Shown here: piece by piece, positions 35,032 to 47,044 of the stretch
Layout: every line of letters begins with the position of its first letter
How positions within the stretch are numbered: the first letter of the stretch is position 1
Notes under the pieces: model-generated
Told to the model about the DNA's origin: nothing
The model's input: only the letters and a program-made list of their open reading frames with translations
Database searches by the model: none
Assembly (NCBI RefSeq): GCF_022201045.2
Contig: NC_068556.1
Span: forward strand, 21,123,501-21,187,500
Direction: 5' to 3'
DNA: 64,000 nt
Source of the DNA: Citrus sinensis
Lineage: Eukaryota > Streptophyta > Magnoliopsida > Sapindales > Rutaceae
Made by a program: the position numbers and the translations under genes

Positions 35032-36495
35032 TATATATTTCCAACGAGAGGCTGAGCTTTTTAATAAAAATGAATAGCTATATAGCTCTTAGCCTTTGAT
35101 GGCTACCTAAGCTTTTAACTTCTCATTGTACAGGGGATGTTATATCGAGCTTTAATCTTCTTTTGCCATCATCAGTGCGCGATGTTCTCTTATTTTCTTG
35201 CTTCATACAAAAAAAAAAAAAAAGTTCTTCAGAGAAAAGAAAAATCTTGATTTTACCCAAAAACTAATTGAAATTTTCTGCTCTCCTAAAATTTTTCTCT
35301 CTAAAGACATTTTAATTTTTAGTCCTTTTTCTTTGTTCCTTTTTCCTCTTTTTTCAGCATGTCTGATCAGCTGTTGACATTGATATGTTAATCATTCAAG
35401 ATCATTATGGTTAACGCTGCCGGCTTCTGTTATAGAAGCTATTTTTCCTTAGCTGGGGGGTTCCAGTTAATTGGTTTCAAGATCAAGAAAAATCAAGAAC
35501 AAATTAAATCTGGACTTTTTTTTTTTCCATATTAAAAGACACAAGTATCGGTCAACTTCCCATTCCAATAGACAGGACTAATCGACATTTTTTCATACAC
35601 AAGCATCAATTATTATAAGCTATAATATGATTTCTTTTCCCACTGCGAGTAGTGGTTGAGAAAGCATATTTTAATATAAAGTGCTTGTGTCATCATGTGC
35701 ATTAAATTTCCATATTAATGATCCATATTATTACCTTTGTGGGATCACTGAAAGGCCATTGGCTTTTTGGTCCTTCAGTTGCAATCCAGAATGCGAGCAA
35801 AGCAAACGAAATGAGTTGATGAAAAAGTCGATCCCCACATTCAAACTTTGATATAGTTGTAAGACTAGTTGCAGTTACCGGTGATCAAGTTCCTAATGCG
35901 ATTACTCAAAAAATTATAAATTAAGTACCAATTTCGCAGGTCAACATTTGCTTAATTATCTGGTAATTGACTGTCATTTTCTTGGTATATCGCGTCTATT
36001 TGGCCGTAGATGAACTTGCCAGGGCTTTGGGAATCAGATTCTGAGATTATACACGTGGGGCTTGTAATTAAAGGCATTTTCCAGCAGAGTATTTAGAGTT
36101 TGAAGTTTTCAAGTGTAATTATTCATCAGATGCCTTGTGCTAAAAGAACTAAGTGTCGTCACAGCCTCTTTTGAAGATTCTACGAATTATGTGCTGTTTA
36201 ATTTTGACACCCTTAATAGATTAAATCAGCACAAGGGGATGAGATTCTTCAATGCTTGTGATGGTACAAAATACTTCGTAGTTTTTTTTTTCTCCTAAAA
36301 TATATAACTTTAATTTGTCAACCAAAGGAATTTAGTGAACACGAATAAGACCGCCGAGTTCTTTTAGCAGAGTTGAATGCTTTGCCTAGTGGGGAATCAT
36401 AATGAGTACTAAAACTTGTCAAAAAAGTTGCATTATGAGGGTATGATGTTGATGGTATTGCATTATTATAGAGCTGGATTAAAGAATCCGAAATG
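35032..36495. other. DUF1677 3' flank and intergenic DNA
   Basis: No gene. AATAAA-like signals occur soon after the stop. Simple A/T runs only. Confidence 0.5.
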
Positions 36496-37564
36496 CAGCA
36501 TTTTGTACAATAAAGTTGCTTCAAGTGTTTGGAGACTAATCTGAAAATAATGATAACAATAATAAGCAAGGGAATGTGTGTTAACATGAGTTTAAAAAAC
36601 GAAATACAAAATGGAAAAGAAGATAATTCAAGTCATAAATTTTGAGATTGGACATTGGGATGGGGAAAGGATGGCCAATGGCTCCCCTCTTACCCTCAAT
36701 GTGATTTGTTCACTTGTTACAGTGAAGATACATTTGAAACTTATAGTTTTGACTTAGTAATTAATGCTTTTATATATGTGTGTGTGTGAAATTTACTAAG
36801 TAGTTCAATTCAATTTATAGAGGAATTAGTCCCTAAAACTCTTAATTTTGCCCCATTTAAAACAGGAGAAAAAATTTTGGGAGATAGATCATGCCAAGTG
36901 GTAGGCTTAACCAATAATGTTGTGTTATATGATAAAATAGTGGGTCTTAAAATGAGACGAACATTGAATCTTACCATGAAACCCACCTAATATCATGTTC
37001 AGATACAAATTTATTGGAGCATACATTTATAATTCAGCATTTGTACAATAAAGTTGCTTCAACTGTTTGGAGACTAATATGAAAACAATGATAATAATAA
37101 TAAGCAAGGGGATGTGTGTTGACATGAGCTTAAAAAACGAAATACTAAAACGAAAAGAAGATAATTCAATTCATAAATTTGGAGATTGGATATTGGATGG
37201 GGAAAGGATGGCCAATGGCTCCCCTCTTACTCTCAATGTGATTTGTTCACTTGTTACGGTGAAGATACATTTGAAACTTATAATTTTAAGTAATGCTTTT
37301 ATATATGTGTGTGTGTGTGAAATTTACTAAGTAGTTCAATTCAATTTATAGAGGAATGAGTCCCTAAAATTCTTAATTTTGCCCCTTTTTAAAACGAGAG
37401 AAAAATTTTTGGGAGATAAATCATGCCGAGTGGTAGGCTTAACCAATGATGTTGTGTTATATGATAAAATAGTGGGTTTTAAAATGAGACGAACATTGAA
37501 TCATACCATGAAACCCGCCTAATATCATGTTCAGATACAAATTTATTGGAGCATGCATTTATAA
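36496..37564. repeat. Tandem duplication, two copies, period 539 bp
   Basis: Copy 1 (36496-37034) and copy 2 (37035-37564) both start CAGCATTT(T)GTACAATAAAG and end in ATTTATTGGAGCAT(A/G)CATTTATAA. The whole interval aligns with scattered substitutions and short indels, by eye clearly above 90 percent. A small (TG)n run near each copy's middle differs in length. No gene is recognisable in the unit. The open frame at 37067-37330 falls inside copy 2 and is not preserved in copy 1. Confidence 0.93.
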
Positions 37565-39346
37565 AAGGGGCAAAAATAGGTTGCAACATGGGTTTGGTAT
37601 CCCTTTCTTTTGTCTTTTTCAAGGTTAATTACAATGGAGTCCTGTTATTTGTTATAAAAACAAAAAAAGCTAAAAACTTTTAAATTTTTACACATTAGTC
37701 TTGCACCAAAAAATTTTCAATTGCATTAATGCTTTTGGAAGCCACGATTTATTTCAGAAGCACTTATAAATTCAAGCACTTACTCTCTTTATACACAAAC
37801 ACCAGTAAATTAAAAGAAAAGTTTTTTGAGTTGTGTGATTGAATTTGAGGCGCAATAACTTTAATAAGAAATAAAGGTAACTGCATGCCTTCTTTCATGC
37901 TTTATAAAACTCCTAATATGATAACCTGTTTATGACATGATTAATTAATTATTCAATTAATTACACTAATTGACTTACATTTTAATTGATAGATATGTGT
38001 TGAATTGTCATCTCTATTGTTGTGCATGTGCGATGTTAGCAGGAGAGAAGAAAGAATAGAAAATACTTATTTTTAGTTTATTTCTACTAAGGAAATACTT
38101 AAATTATTTTCAAATAGAGTAATGATTTAGATTTTTTTTTTATCCTTCTCTTAGTTAAGTTAATGAAAGATCTCAACCGTATGGATGTCTGTTAATGACT
38201 ATTTAAACTGTTGGGGTGGAGTAACAAATATCAATTTATTTAAGTGAACAATTAAATTTATTCTTTCTATTTAAGGATAAAAACCCAACCAAAAATTATT
38301 TTACAAATTCATAAACTAACACTTATATTATTATTAGTAAATTAACATATTTTTACTACATAATTAAATAATTGATAGTATGTTAAATAAATCTTACGTT
38401 ACAAAAAATAATAAAACATTAACTACATAGAATATCGAATTAAATTTATTTCTGTATTTTGTACATTCCATTTACTTGAGATAGTAAAATCCCTTGTGTT
38501 GGGAAAAAAAAGTTATGGGGTTTGAACCTTAGTCACATGGGTGAGAGGAAATTGGTTGCCGTTATGTTAAATAAAAAAAATTATATTTATATTTATCATT
38601 AATTATGGTTAGTAAATGATATACATAGTTTAACTATATAATAAATTAGTTAATTTGCTAATTAATAAGTAAATTTATTAATTTAAATAGATATTAATAA
38701 ATGTAAGAACAAGTCATTTAATTGGAAACCTAGTTCAATAGTGTTAAAAAATTAGAATATTATGGACTTATATGTCATAATTTTAAAATTATTAATTTTT
38801 CTTATTTTGTATGAACAAGAGGGACTTTTAATGTTAATAACCTAAAATCACATCTAAGCTATTGTACAACTCTTGGGTTACATATAATATTGAATTTGCA
38901 AAAGACAAAAAATGGAACACCAAACCTCCGGGGTAACATAGCAGGACCCTTATAAAAGATGTGTTAACTAATTGAAGATGACCAAAATGCCCTTATTTTG
39001 GAAAATTGGAAGAATATCGAGTTTGAAGAACCAGACCATAGGGCCTAAAAGCCCAGAATATGTCTCAATTCTATTTCAGTTCATTCATAATGTAATAAAG
39101 AAGATTTTTTCCCTCACACTTTCCATTCATTTTCCCTTCAACCAAACGAACAAGAACTAAGCTATACACTAAAAGAGAATAGTGAAGAATCATCCATCAT
39201 AATTCAATTTTTTTTTTCCGACGAAATTAAGTTATTCAAATTTAATGTACAAGCATTGTAAGTTCACAAATTTTGGACGAAATTAAAGCGGAGGCTAATT
39301 CAGTCATTTTGCGCTTTTAGCTTACCGGTAACTCCTCCAAAAGAGA
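37565..39346. other. Intergenic, AT-rich
   Basis: No gene or clear element seen. The short frame at 38972-39160 has no domain. Confidence 0.5.
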
Positions 39347-39355
39347 ATAAAATCA

Positions 39356-40622
39356 GGGTTATTTTTCGCCACCCTCCATAAGAATCGACAAATATTACCG
39401 TACACCTTAATTTTTCAACAATTATCACCGCGCACCCATTCCGTTAGAAATCACCGTTAACTTTATCGGTTTTGACAGATATTTGCTAAAATTACCACAC
39501 TGCCCTCTATACAAATTGAATTGACTGGGACTCTGGGACTACTAAATAACCCATACATTTATAAAATGTAAAACAAAAATGATGAAATACAGACCGAAAA
39601 TAATTACAATAAATTAAGTTTTTTTTTAAGAAATTAAACTAAAACTAAAATTAATTGGAATTATCATATCTACAACCAAAGCCCAGAGTCCAACTTTTTT
39701 GCTCCAACATCGTCACATTTCCCACTTCCCTTTCACGAGCCGATGCAGAGAAATCAAGCAAGTCATTCGTTATTACCAAGATTTGAGTGAGACCCAATTG
39801 ATCACAATCAGAGATCTTCTCATAGTCATGCTTACTCTCAAATCCCAAGCTCCTGCGCAGAGGAAATCAATCATGGCTACTACTCTTTCTTTCTTCTTCT
39901 ATTTCTTCAAACTTTCACCCCTTTGCAAACACAAGCATCTTGAGAGAAAAAAATCTTTGAAGTAAAAAAAAAAAATTCACTATATCCCGAATATTTACTT
40001 TGAAAGCACCACAGACAACATAAACTTCCAATTTCTATGCACAATCAAAATAATTTATATATCAAACAAATTATAAAATACTCAAACCTAAAATTAGTAA
40101 ACAATAACATAGAAACCCCAAAAATTCAGGGTTGTGATTTTGCAGTTGCTAGTCGCCATTGACGATGCCGCGTCAGTCAGCAGCAAGCCATGACTCTGCG
40201 AATTGCTAGAAGCCTCCAGATCTCGCATCACGCTCTTGTCGCTTGTTTCCACCCAGAAATGAGCATTAGCTATGGCAGTGCATTTGGTTATGTGACCCTT
40301 GTGACGTCGATGGAAGGGAAAAGCAAACAGCCCTTGCTGGGGAGCGTAAATGGAAAATGGAAGAAATAAGCGCTTGTTGTGGAGTGTGAATAGAGGAGAG
40401 ACGAAGATGGAGCGTGAATGGCGTTGTGGTGAAGGAAGGAAAAAATCAAATTTTTTTCTTTCATTTTCCTTTATTCATCCCTACAATTTTACTATACTAT
40501 CCTTGTAGCAATTAAGTTAACAGTGATTTCTAACAGAATGGGTGTGCAGTAATAGTTGTTGGAAACATTAGGGTGCATGGTAATATTTGTTGATTCTTAT
40601 GGGGGGTGGCGAAAAATAACCC
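39356..40622. mobile_element. Non-autonomous Mutator-like element (1,267 bp)
   Basis: Long inverted terminal repeats of about 109 bp begin GGGTTATTTTTCGCCACCC on both strands (left 39356 to about 39464; right about 40514-40622). They differ mostly by C/T changes. The flanks read ATAAAATCA (39347-39355) and ATAAAATCC (40623-40631), a 9-bp target duplication with one mismatch. Long TIRs plus a 9-bp duplication mark Mutator-like elements. No transposase is present. The interior (about 39660-40440) has more balanced composition and could include captured host sequence, as in Pack-MULEs, but I recognise no gene in it. It ends about 145 bp before the next gene's ATG. Confidence 0.85.
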
Positions 40623-40767
40623 ATAAAATCCTCAACTGACCTCTTACCACTTGACCGTTGGATTTTCAAATTTTAAAACCCTTATTGCTCTGAACATAGA
40701 GCCCCAACTAAAATACTAATTTCATTTCATCAAAACAACAAATCTACACAAAATTCAAAAGAGAACC

Positions 40768-42039
40768 ATGAAATCACTAACACCATCATCTTCAGTGAAG
40801 TCAAGCGCCACCATCACCACCATGGACGAGAATCAAAGCGAAGCCCGAGACAGCTGCTACTACCCAGGATGCAAAAAAGATGCAAATTGCAACTGTGAAA
40901 TTTGCATAGCCAGTATCAATGCCACTCTCGATCTTATGCCATTCAGTGTACAAAAAAGCTCACTCACAAAGCTCTCCGCCTCTCGTGGCCCTAATAACGT
41001 CAAAAGCACTCCAGTCTCCTTCGAGGCCTCAGTTGTGTCAACGCCCAGATCGAGTTCTTGCAAGATAATGGAGTCCCCTGTTTTGAAATCAACTGCAAGA
41101 GTGAATGTGAAAGTGAATTTGAAGGAGATGGAGAAGAAAGAGACTCATAATGGTTTTGGTTTTTTGGTTGTTTTTTCGAAGTTGGTTTTGGTTTTTAGCT
41201 TGTTTTTTGCTGTGGAATTTGGAGTTTCTTGGACGATTTCTGGGGCTTTGAAGCCAGATTTGTCGTCAGATATTGTGAGGAATCTTGGTGAAAGATCTTA
41301 CTTTGTGCTTGATTTGAATGGGAGATTGAGGTTTTTGCAGAATGAGTTGAGGGGTCTTGTTGCTCATGGCAAGATCTTTAATTGCAGCTGTACGGATTCC
41401 AAATGGGAAATTAATCAGGTACTACCTGATTCTCTTTTCGTTATTATTTCTTTGTCCAAACGGGCTATTAACTGCAAACAATTTTGATTTGATCTTAGGA
41501 TGGTCTATTGAATTCGCGTTGTGTGTTGTATAAATCTGCAATGGAGGAGGTGAGCATATGGGGGTGGCCTCTGCAGACAGCAGGATTGCTCACAACTGGA
41601 TTTTCTTCTCGATTGTTCACTATCTTATCTGGGAGAGTGACTGAGGTAATAATCTGATCTGTAAAGAAACGTATTTGTAAAATGACATTGAATGCTATTT
41701 TTGTTATCTGTCTCGATGTTAATTTATGTTTCATTTTATGGGGCTTCAAAGTGGTCCAATGGGAAGGCTGGATATTCAATTCGAAAGGAAAACACTTCAT
41801 GGGTGCACAAGAAATGGGGTGCCTCTGTCATGCAACTGGATCCTAATACATGGATTCTGGAGTATCGCCGGAACTCAATATTGGAGAACACAAGATTGTT
41901 TTCAACAGCACTCGATTTCTTGAAGCACAGGATGTCAGGAGCGGTAAGCCGGGTGAATGAGGAGTTATGGCTGTTTTCTAATTTTCAAAGCCAATACAGG
42001 GCATTCATGGCAAAAAAGCATATCCAGATACCAACTTAA
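40768..42039 (+). CDS. Uncharacterised plant membrane protein with Cys-rich N-terminal motif
   Basis: Three exons (40768-41418, 41499-41645, 41752-42039) give 361 residues with GT-AG introns and every junction in phase 0. Seen: a cysteine cluster at residues 30-46 (C-Y-Y-P-G-C-X5-C-N-C-E-I-C) followed by IASINATLDLMP; a Ser/Thr-rich linker; one strong hydrophobic segment at about 130-152; then a soluble region containing RSYFVLDLNGRLRF, WGWPLQTAGLL, WVHKKWGASVMQLDPNTWIL and a C-terminal basic tail. The Cys-X-Cys-X2-Cys pattern could bind metal (inference). I believe it is a conserved plant family but cannot name its function. A Mutator-like insertion sits directly upstream, so its promoter may be altered. 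It converges on the PPR gene. Confidence 0.82.
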
Positions 42040-42601
42040 AGAAGATGAGGTCTGTTCTGCATTGTCTTCCACCAACAAATATTCAGTTTCTCATCTCTTG
42101 TGAGAAGTTTATGACTTTTCTGTTCTTCCATTTCTGTTTGGCGTATTGGAAATCATTCAAAGGAATTTTCATTTAGTTTTCTTATATGTAGTTGTAGGAA
42201 GTAGAAGCTTTAGGCAGAAACAAGATTCTGATGTCCCGTATTTCGATGTTCAAAACTTAAATTGTATATGGTGAAACTAATGGAATATTGCAAATTACCT
42301 CTACATACAAGAAACTGATTTTGATTATTTTACATTTGGTAGAAAATGCGCTTATTCTCTGTTGGTGCCGCCTGCTTGTTGTTCCAGTGTTCACCATTTA
42401 ATTAAGAATAGCTCCAAGAGCGTAACCTAGGACCCTAGTATATGAAAATTTTCATAACCACAGGGGGAAAGTTTGTCAGATGTTGAGCTTTTGAAAAGAT
42501 CAGTAATAACCTATTAACCTTTGCCACTCAGGTGGAATATGCTTAGTGAATGTTTACATGTTTCACAGTTATGACATGAGTTCCAATTTGTTTAAAAAAG
42601 G
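42040..42601. other. Shared 3' flank of two convergent genes
   Basis: The membrane-protein gene (plus) and the PPR gene (minus) end 562 bp apart. The 3' UTRs of both must lie here and may overlap. No further gene. Confidence 0.6.
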
Positions 42602-44853
42602 TCACCAATAATCTTTGCAAGAACACACACCATCTTTGTAATGGTGAAACCTGGTTCTATCTCGGATGACAATCTCCCTCGCATAAACCTTGGAAACCAG
42701 TTTTATAAAGTTATGGCAGTCCTCACAAACCCTGAGATTCTTTACTATGCGAATGCATGAATCTTTTTTGGAACTGATCAGCCCATAACAAAGTGCCAAC
42801 TTCTCACTGTGCCATAGAATCACTTCCCTCTTTTCTTCATCCTCTAAATCAACCAGAGCACTATGGATATCAGGAACATAGCCAGCCGGCTTCAACTCAC
42901 TAATCACCTCATTTAGCTTCTCATAGATCTGATCTGTTTGTTTATGACTTCTATCTGCTGTCAGAAACTCGTACACTTCATTGTTCATTTCTATTCTACT
43001 GCATGCTCTCTCTTTAAGTATACCTCTTTCCTTCATTGATTTCCTTAACTCCCCAACATCTTGCCACCTTTTGTCTTTTGCATAAATGTTTGATAATAGC
43101 ACAAGAGCACCATCGTGATCTGGATCTAGCTGGAGAAGCTGTTTGGCAGCAAACTCAGCTAATTCAATCTCACCATGAACCCGGCAAGCTGCCATCAGTG
43201 ATCCCCAAATGACAACATTTGGTGCAAAAGGCATCGTCTCTACAAGCTCAAGAGCTTCTCTCAAGAGATTAGCTCGGCCAAAGAGGTCTACCATGCAACC
43301 ATAGTGCTCATATTTGGGAGGAATGTTGTACTCATTAGTCATTGATGCAAAGATTTCCCGCCCCTCATCAACTAGCCCTGCATGACTACAAGCATAAAGC
43401 ACACCAATAAATGTAACCCCATTGGGATCAATACTTTCATCTTTCATTTTGTTGAAGAAGATTAGCGCATTCCTAGCATCCCCGTGTATCGCAAAGGCAT
43501 TGATCATACTTGTCCAGGATATCACATTTCTTCTTCTCATCCTCTCAAATACCTCTCGTGCACTTTCCAAACTCCCACATTTTGCATACATATCAATGAT
43601 CGCATTGTTGACACGCAAATCTCCTCCGAACGCATTTTTATCAATGTATAAATGAATCCTTTGTGCTTGATCCAACACCCCAAGATGAGCACAGGCTGAG
43701 ATAACACTGAGCATAGTAACCTTATCAGGTTTCATTCCACAGACTTGCATTTCGTTAAACAACTTAAGAGCTTCTTGAGGATGATTATTCTCAGCATAAC
43801 CAGAAATCATTGCGCTCCAGCAGATCAAGTCCTTTTCAACCATCTGGTCAAAAATCAAGCGAGCATCTTCAACCTGTCCAGCCCTCGAATACCCGGAAAC
43901 CATAGCAGTTGACACAACTAAATTTTTCAGCAACACTTTATCAAACAATCCTTTTGCCATATCCATGCAACCACAATTCGCGTACATAGTAATAAGTGTA
44001 CTTTGCAAATGGGCATCTAGAGCAACATTATTATCAATAATAAATTCATGCACTGCTTCCCCATAACTTAAATTCCCAGCACGGCTACATGCAGATAAAA
44101 TCTTTGAAAGAACCATCTCATCTGGCTCCACATTCGACATCTTCATTTCTTCAAAAAGATTCAAAACTTCATCAAAAAGGCCATTCTGAAAATACCTGCT
44201 TGTAATTTTCAATCAGAACAACATTGCAAAAGGACAAACAATACTAAAAACACAAACACATCAAAAAAATAAACATACCCATCAATCATTACACTCCACG
44301 GAACAATATCTCTATAAGACATTTTATCAAACATCAACCGCGCATCGAGAATCTTCCCACAAGCACCATACATACCAACTAGACCCGTCTGCACAAACGG
44401 GTCCGAACCAAATCCCAACTTAGTCCCAAGCCCATGAACCTGCATCCCTTCGAGCAATCCCTCAGCCCGTGCAATGGCCTTCAAAATTGGAGGGAAACTG
44501 AACCGGTCAATAGTCAATCCCTCATTCAACATTTTCAGAAACACCTTGAGTGCATGTTTTGGACGGTGACTCCATGATATCGCGCGTATAAATTTGTTGG
44601 AGACGCGAGATGGGGGAGCGGGGATTTGGGAGAATATCGACAAGGCGTAGTAGAGGGATGAAGGAGTAGTGGTAGGGAGTGAGAATGAAGTGAGCAGAAG
44701 TTTAAGGAGAAGGGAATTTTGGGAGTGGTGAGAGTGTGAGAGTTTGAGGATTTGGGCGTGGGTTTGTTTCATGTGAGTGAGGCTGGAGCAAGAGGAGATG
44801 GCGGTGCTGGTGGGGAGAGTGAGTGGTTTTGTGGGCTGGCTGAGAGTGGACAT
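42602..44853 (-). CDS. Pentatricopeptide repeat protein, PLS class, DYW subgroup
   Basis: Two exons, 44853-44279 and 44195-42602 (minus), joined across an 83-bp GT-AG intron within a Gly codon, encode 722 residues. An Arg-poor, Ser/Thr-rich N-terminus suits organelle targeting. P, L and S repeats fill about residues 60-560 (for example MVSGYSRAGQVEDARLIFDQM and YGCMVDLFGRANLL blocks). E domains follow, then a DYW deaminase domain with the HSE zinc motif (654-656), CEDCH (682-686) and the terminal D-Y-W. All catalytic signatures are intact, so it should perform C-to-U RNA editing in mitochondria or chloroplasts. By recall it is very close in length and sequence to Arabidopsis At4g14820. Introns are uncommon in this family. 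Confidence 0.93.
44196..44278 (-). other. 83-bp intron in the PPR-DYW gene
   Basis: Minus strand: donor GG/GTATGTTT, acceptor ACAAGCAG/GTATTTT, T-rich interior. Removing it joins two frames into an uninterrupted PPR motif (V-M-I-D-G-Y-F-Q-N-G). If retained, a stop follows 22 residues after the junction. Confidence 0.85.
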
Positions 44854-45163
44854 CGCACTTTCGGGACTTCAGAAATCAGAAGTGGAATTTGGGGGGAAAG
44901 TTTGTTGGTCGTTGATGTTCGTTGGTACTTGCAACTGAGATGGATTTTGAATGAAATTACGTAGGATTTGGACCTTAACAAATATTTTTTTTCAATGGCT
45001 ACCTTTTTGGAGCTGTGCTCTAAGATACAATACAAATAGAAATCACAGCCACACATAAAATGATAAATAATAAAAAATATGTTATAATTTTGATCATATA
45101 ATTATAAAAGCATACTTTATCTTAGAGCGATTCTGGATATATATTTTTATAATAGAGTTATTT
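44854..45163. other. Upstream region of the PPR gene
   Basis: No gene seen. It should contain the minus-strand PPR promoter and leader. Confidence 0.4.
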
Positions 45164-46325
45164 GCACCCCTCAAAATATCTTACAGCGCTGCTATTTGCC
45201 CCGGATCAAACTCCGAATATTTCAAAAACGACGCCGTTTTAAGATTTTTTTTTTCAATCGAAAGCTCTATCTACACAGTACCAAGGATAACTTCTACTTT
45301 CTCTTAACTGTTATCTCTCTTTCTTCTCAAATACGCTCTTAACTATTATCTTCCTTATAGGCAAACGATTAAGCTTCTTTTAAATTTTGAAAATTCTTAT
45401 TTACCAAGCAACATTTTAAGAAACAGAGTACCACCAACTCAATTAGAACCAGCTTATCAAACCACTATAACCCATGTTGCATATTTCTTTGTACATATTT
45501 CTAAGCATGCCAGCTTCTTCATCCATGGGCTGATCAAGCTTCTAGTCGAAGACCCATATGCTGCCCTTGTTAGTCTCACTGTCTTCATCAATCTCCACTC
45601 TAGCAACCATTCTCAATCTCAAACTCGGCTTCAAATGATTGTTTATAGATTAAACCCACAAAACATTTCCAGATTACCCCCACTTTCAAAATCCTAAAAC
45701 TAAAGCAACTTGAAATAGGAAGAAATAACTTATAACTCAATTTTAAAATTTGATCTTTATTTGAAATTCATACTCCAACTAAAAAATGAAAAACCCAGAA
45801 AATAATTAAATTGAAAAATTAAGACAAAACTCTAATCAATTTAAGACAAAACAGAGAGAAAAATCTAAATAATAAAAAAGTTAAAAAACTTATTCTAATT
45901 TGACTTACAGCCAGAGTAACGAATTGATGCTCACCAAAAAATTAAAAGGCGGAGGAAAGATTACTAAAACAAGTTGAAAATGAATTAAAAGAGGTTGGAC
46001 AACAAAGAACAGATGACAAAAGGCCAAAAGAGGAACTTGATGCTTTAATTCAATAAACAAAAACAATAAAAAAGAAAAGGTTAACTAAATAATCAAAGAA
46101 GGCAAATTCCCAAAAAAAAAAACAACAACAAAAGACAACAACCCAGTTGAGAAGGACAATGGCGGCAGCTGGGGTACTTTGGGATGACATTGGTTGTGGC
46201 TGGTGTGACCTCAATCAATAACGAAAAAAAGATAACTTTACAAACGGTGCATTTTTAGCTTAAGTAAAACGGTGCGTTGAAGTCGGGGTTTGATTCGGAG
46301 TTTAATTCGGTGGAAATAGCTTTTT
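45164..46325. mobile_element. Possible old TIR element (~1.2 kb)
   Basis: Near the left edge the sequence GCTATTTGCCCCGGATCAAACTC (about 45191) continues to GACGCCGTTTTAAG. Near the right edge the reverse complement reads GCTATTTCCACCGAATTAAACTC and continues to GCACCGTTTTACTTAAG. The two halves are therefore related inverted repeats of roughly 70 bp, diverged. The interior is A-rich and has no transposase. Exact ends and target duplication could not be fixed. Confidence 0.4.
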
Positions 46326-46349
46326 CCAATATCTTATAAAATCTCTCCT

Positions 46350-46463
46350 TCATATTTACCATTTTAGGCATCATAAAAAATACATAAAAGAACAATAATA
46401 ATCCTTTCATATTTACCATTTTAGTCATGATAAAAAATACATAATAATAACTCACTATAAGAT
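46350..46463 (+). repeat. Tandem repeat, two copies of ~57 bp
   Basis: TCATATTTACCATTTTAGGC (46350) and TCATATTTACCATTTTAGTC (46407), both followed by ATNATAAAAAATACATAA. Non-coding, adjoining the right edge of the possible TIR element. Confidence 0.8.
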
Positions 46464-46877
46464 CAGCGACTTTACTCACTTCAATACTTGGTTCTTGGTT
46501 AACTGATTAATTATTTTTTATAATCACTCCACGTTTTATCATTCGGAAAATTACGCATCATAATTTCATAAAGAAAAAAAAAACCATAGGGTTTAAGTCG
46601 TAGAAAATATAGGTAGAAAAAATATAAATAATAACGCAGGTTTTATTTTCAAATTTTAATAATTTTTTTCAATAAATAAAATCTCGAAGAAGGAAGGTCA
46701 TATTCTGGTATCGCAACGAAACTGTGGAATTATCAGTGAAGAAGGTGGAATTAAGGGTATTTAAGAAATAAAAATAGGTGTAAAGAAAAAGTTTAATTTA
46801 TTTTTATTAGGTTCTCTTAGGAAAGGGCTTTCAAGGGGTTTTAAGAGGGATGACAATATGTCAACTCGTATTTTAAT

Positions 46878-46890
46878 TGGGCCAGGCCCA
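46878..46890 (+). promoter_or_regulatory. Paired TGGGCC/GGCCCA (site II-like) motif
   Basis: TGGGCCAGGCCCA forms a near-palindrome about 155 bp before the ATG at 47045. Site II elements (TGGGCY) bind TCP factors and are common in promoters of housekeeping and mitochondrial-protein genes in plants. Function here is inferred from position. Confidence 0.45.
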
Positions 46891-47044
46891 GGTTCTGACC
46901 CAGTGGGTTGTTCTTGTTTATGGCGCAATTTGGCACCCGCTCGGTCGCACAAACAATGGGGGGGCGGTAGCACAAACAATCACAGTTCGTTTGCGAGCGT
47001 TTAATGATTGAAGAAACAGCTGGTGTGTCTGATTCTGAAGAGTA

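Noticed and set aside
37067-37330. 87-codon plus-strand frame in the second 539-bp repeat copy
   Set aside because: It is not maintained in the first copy, so there is no sign of selection for a protein.
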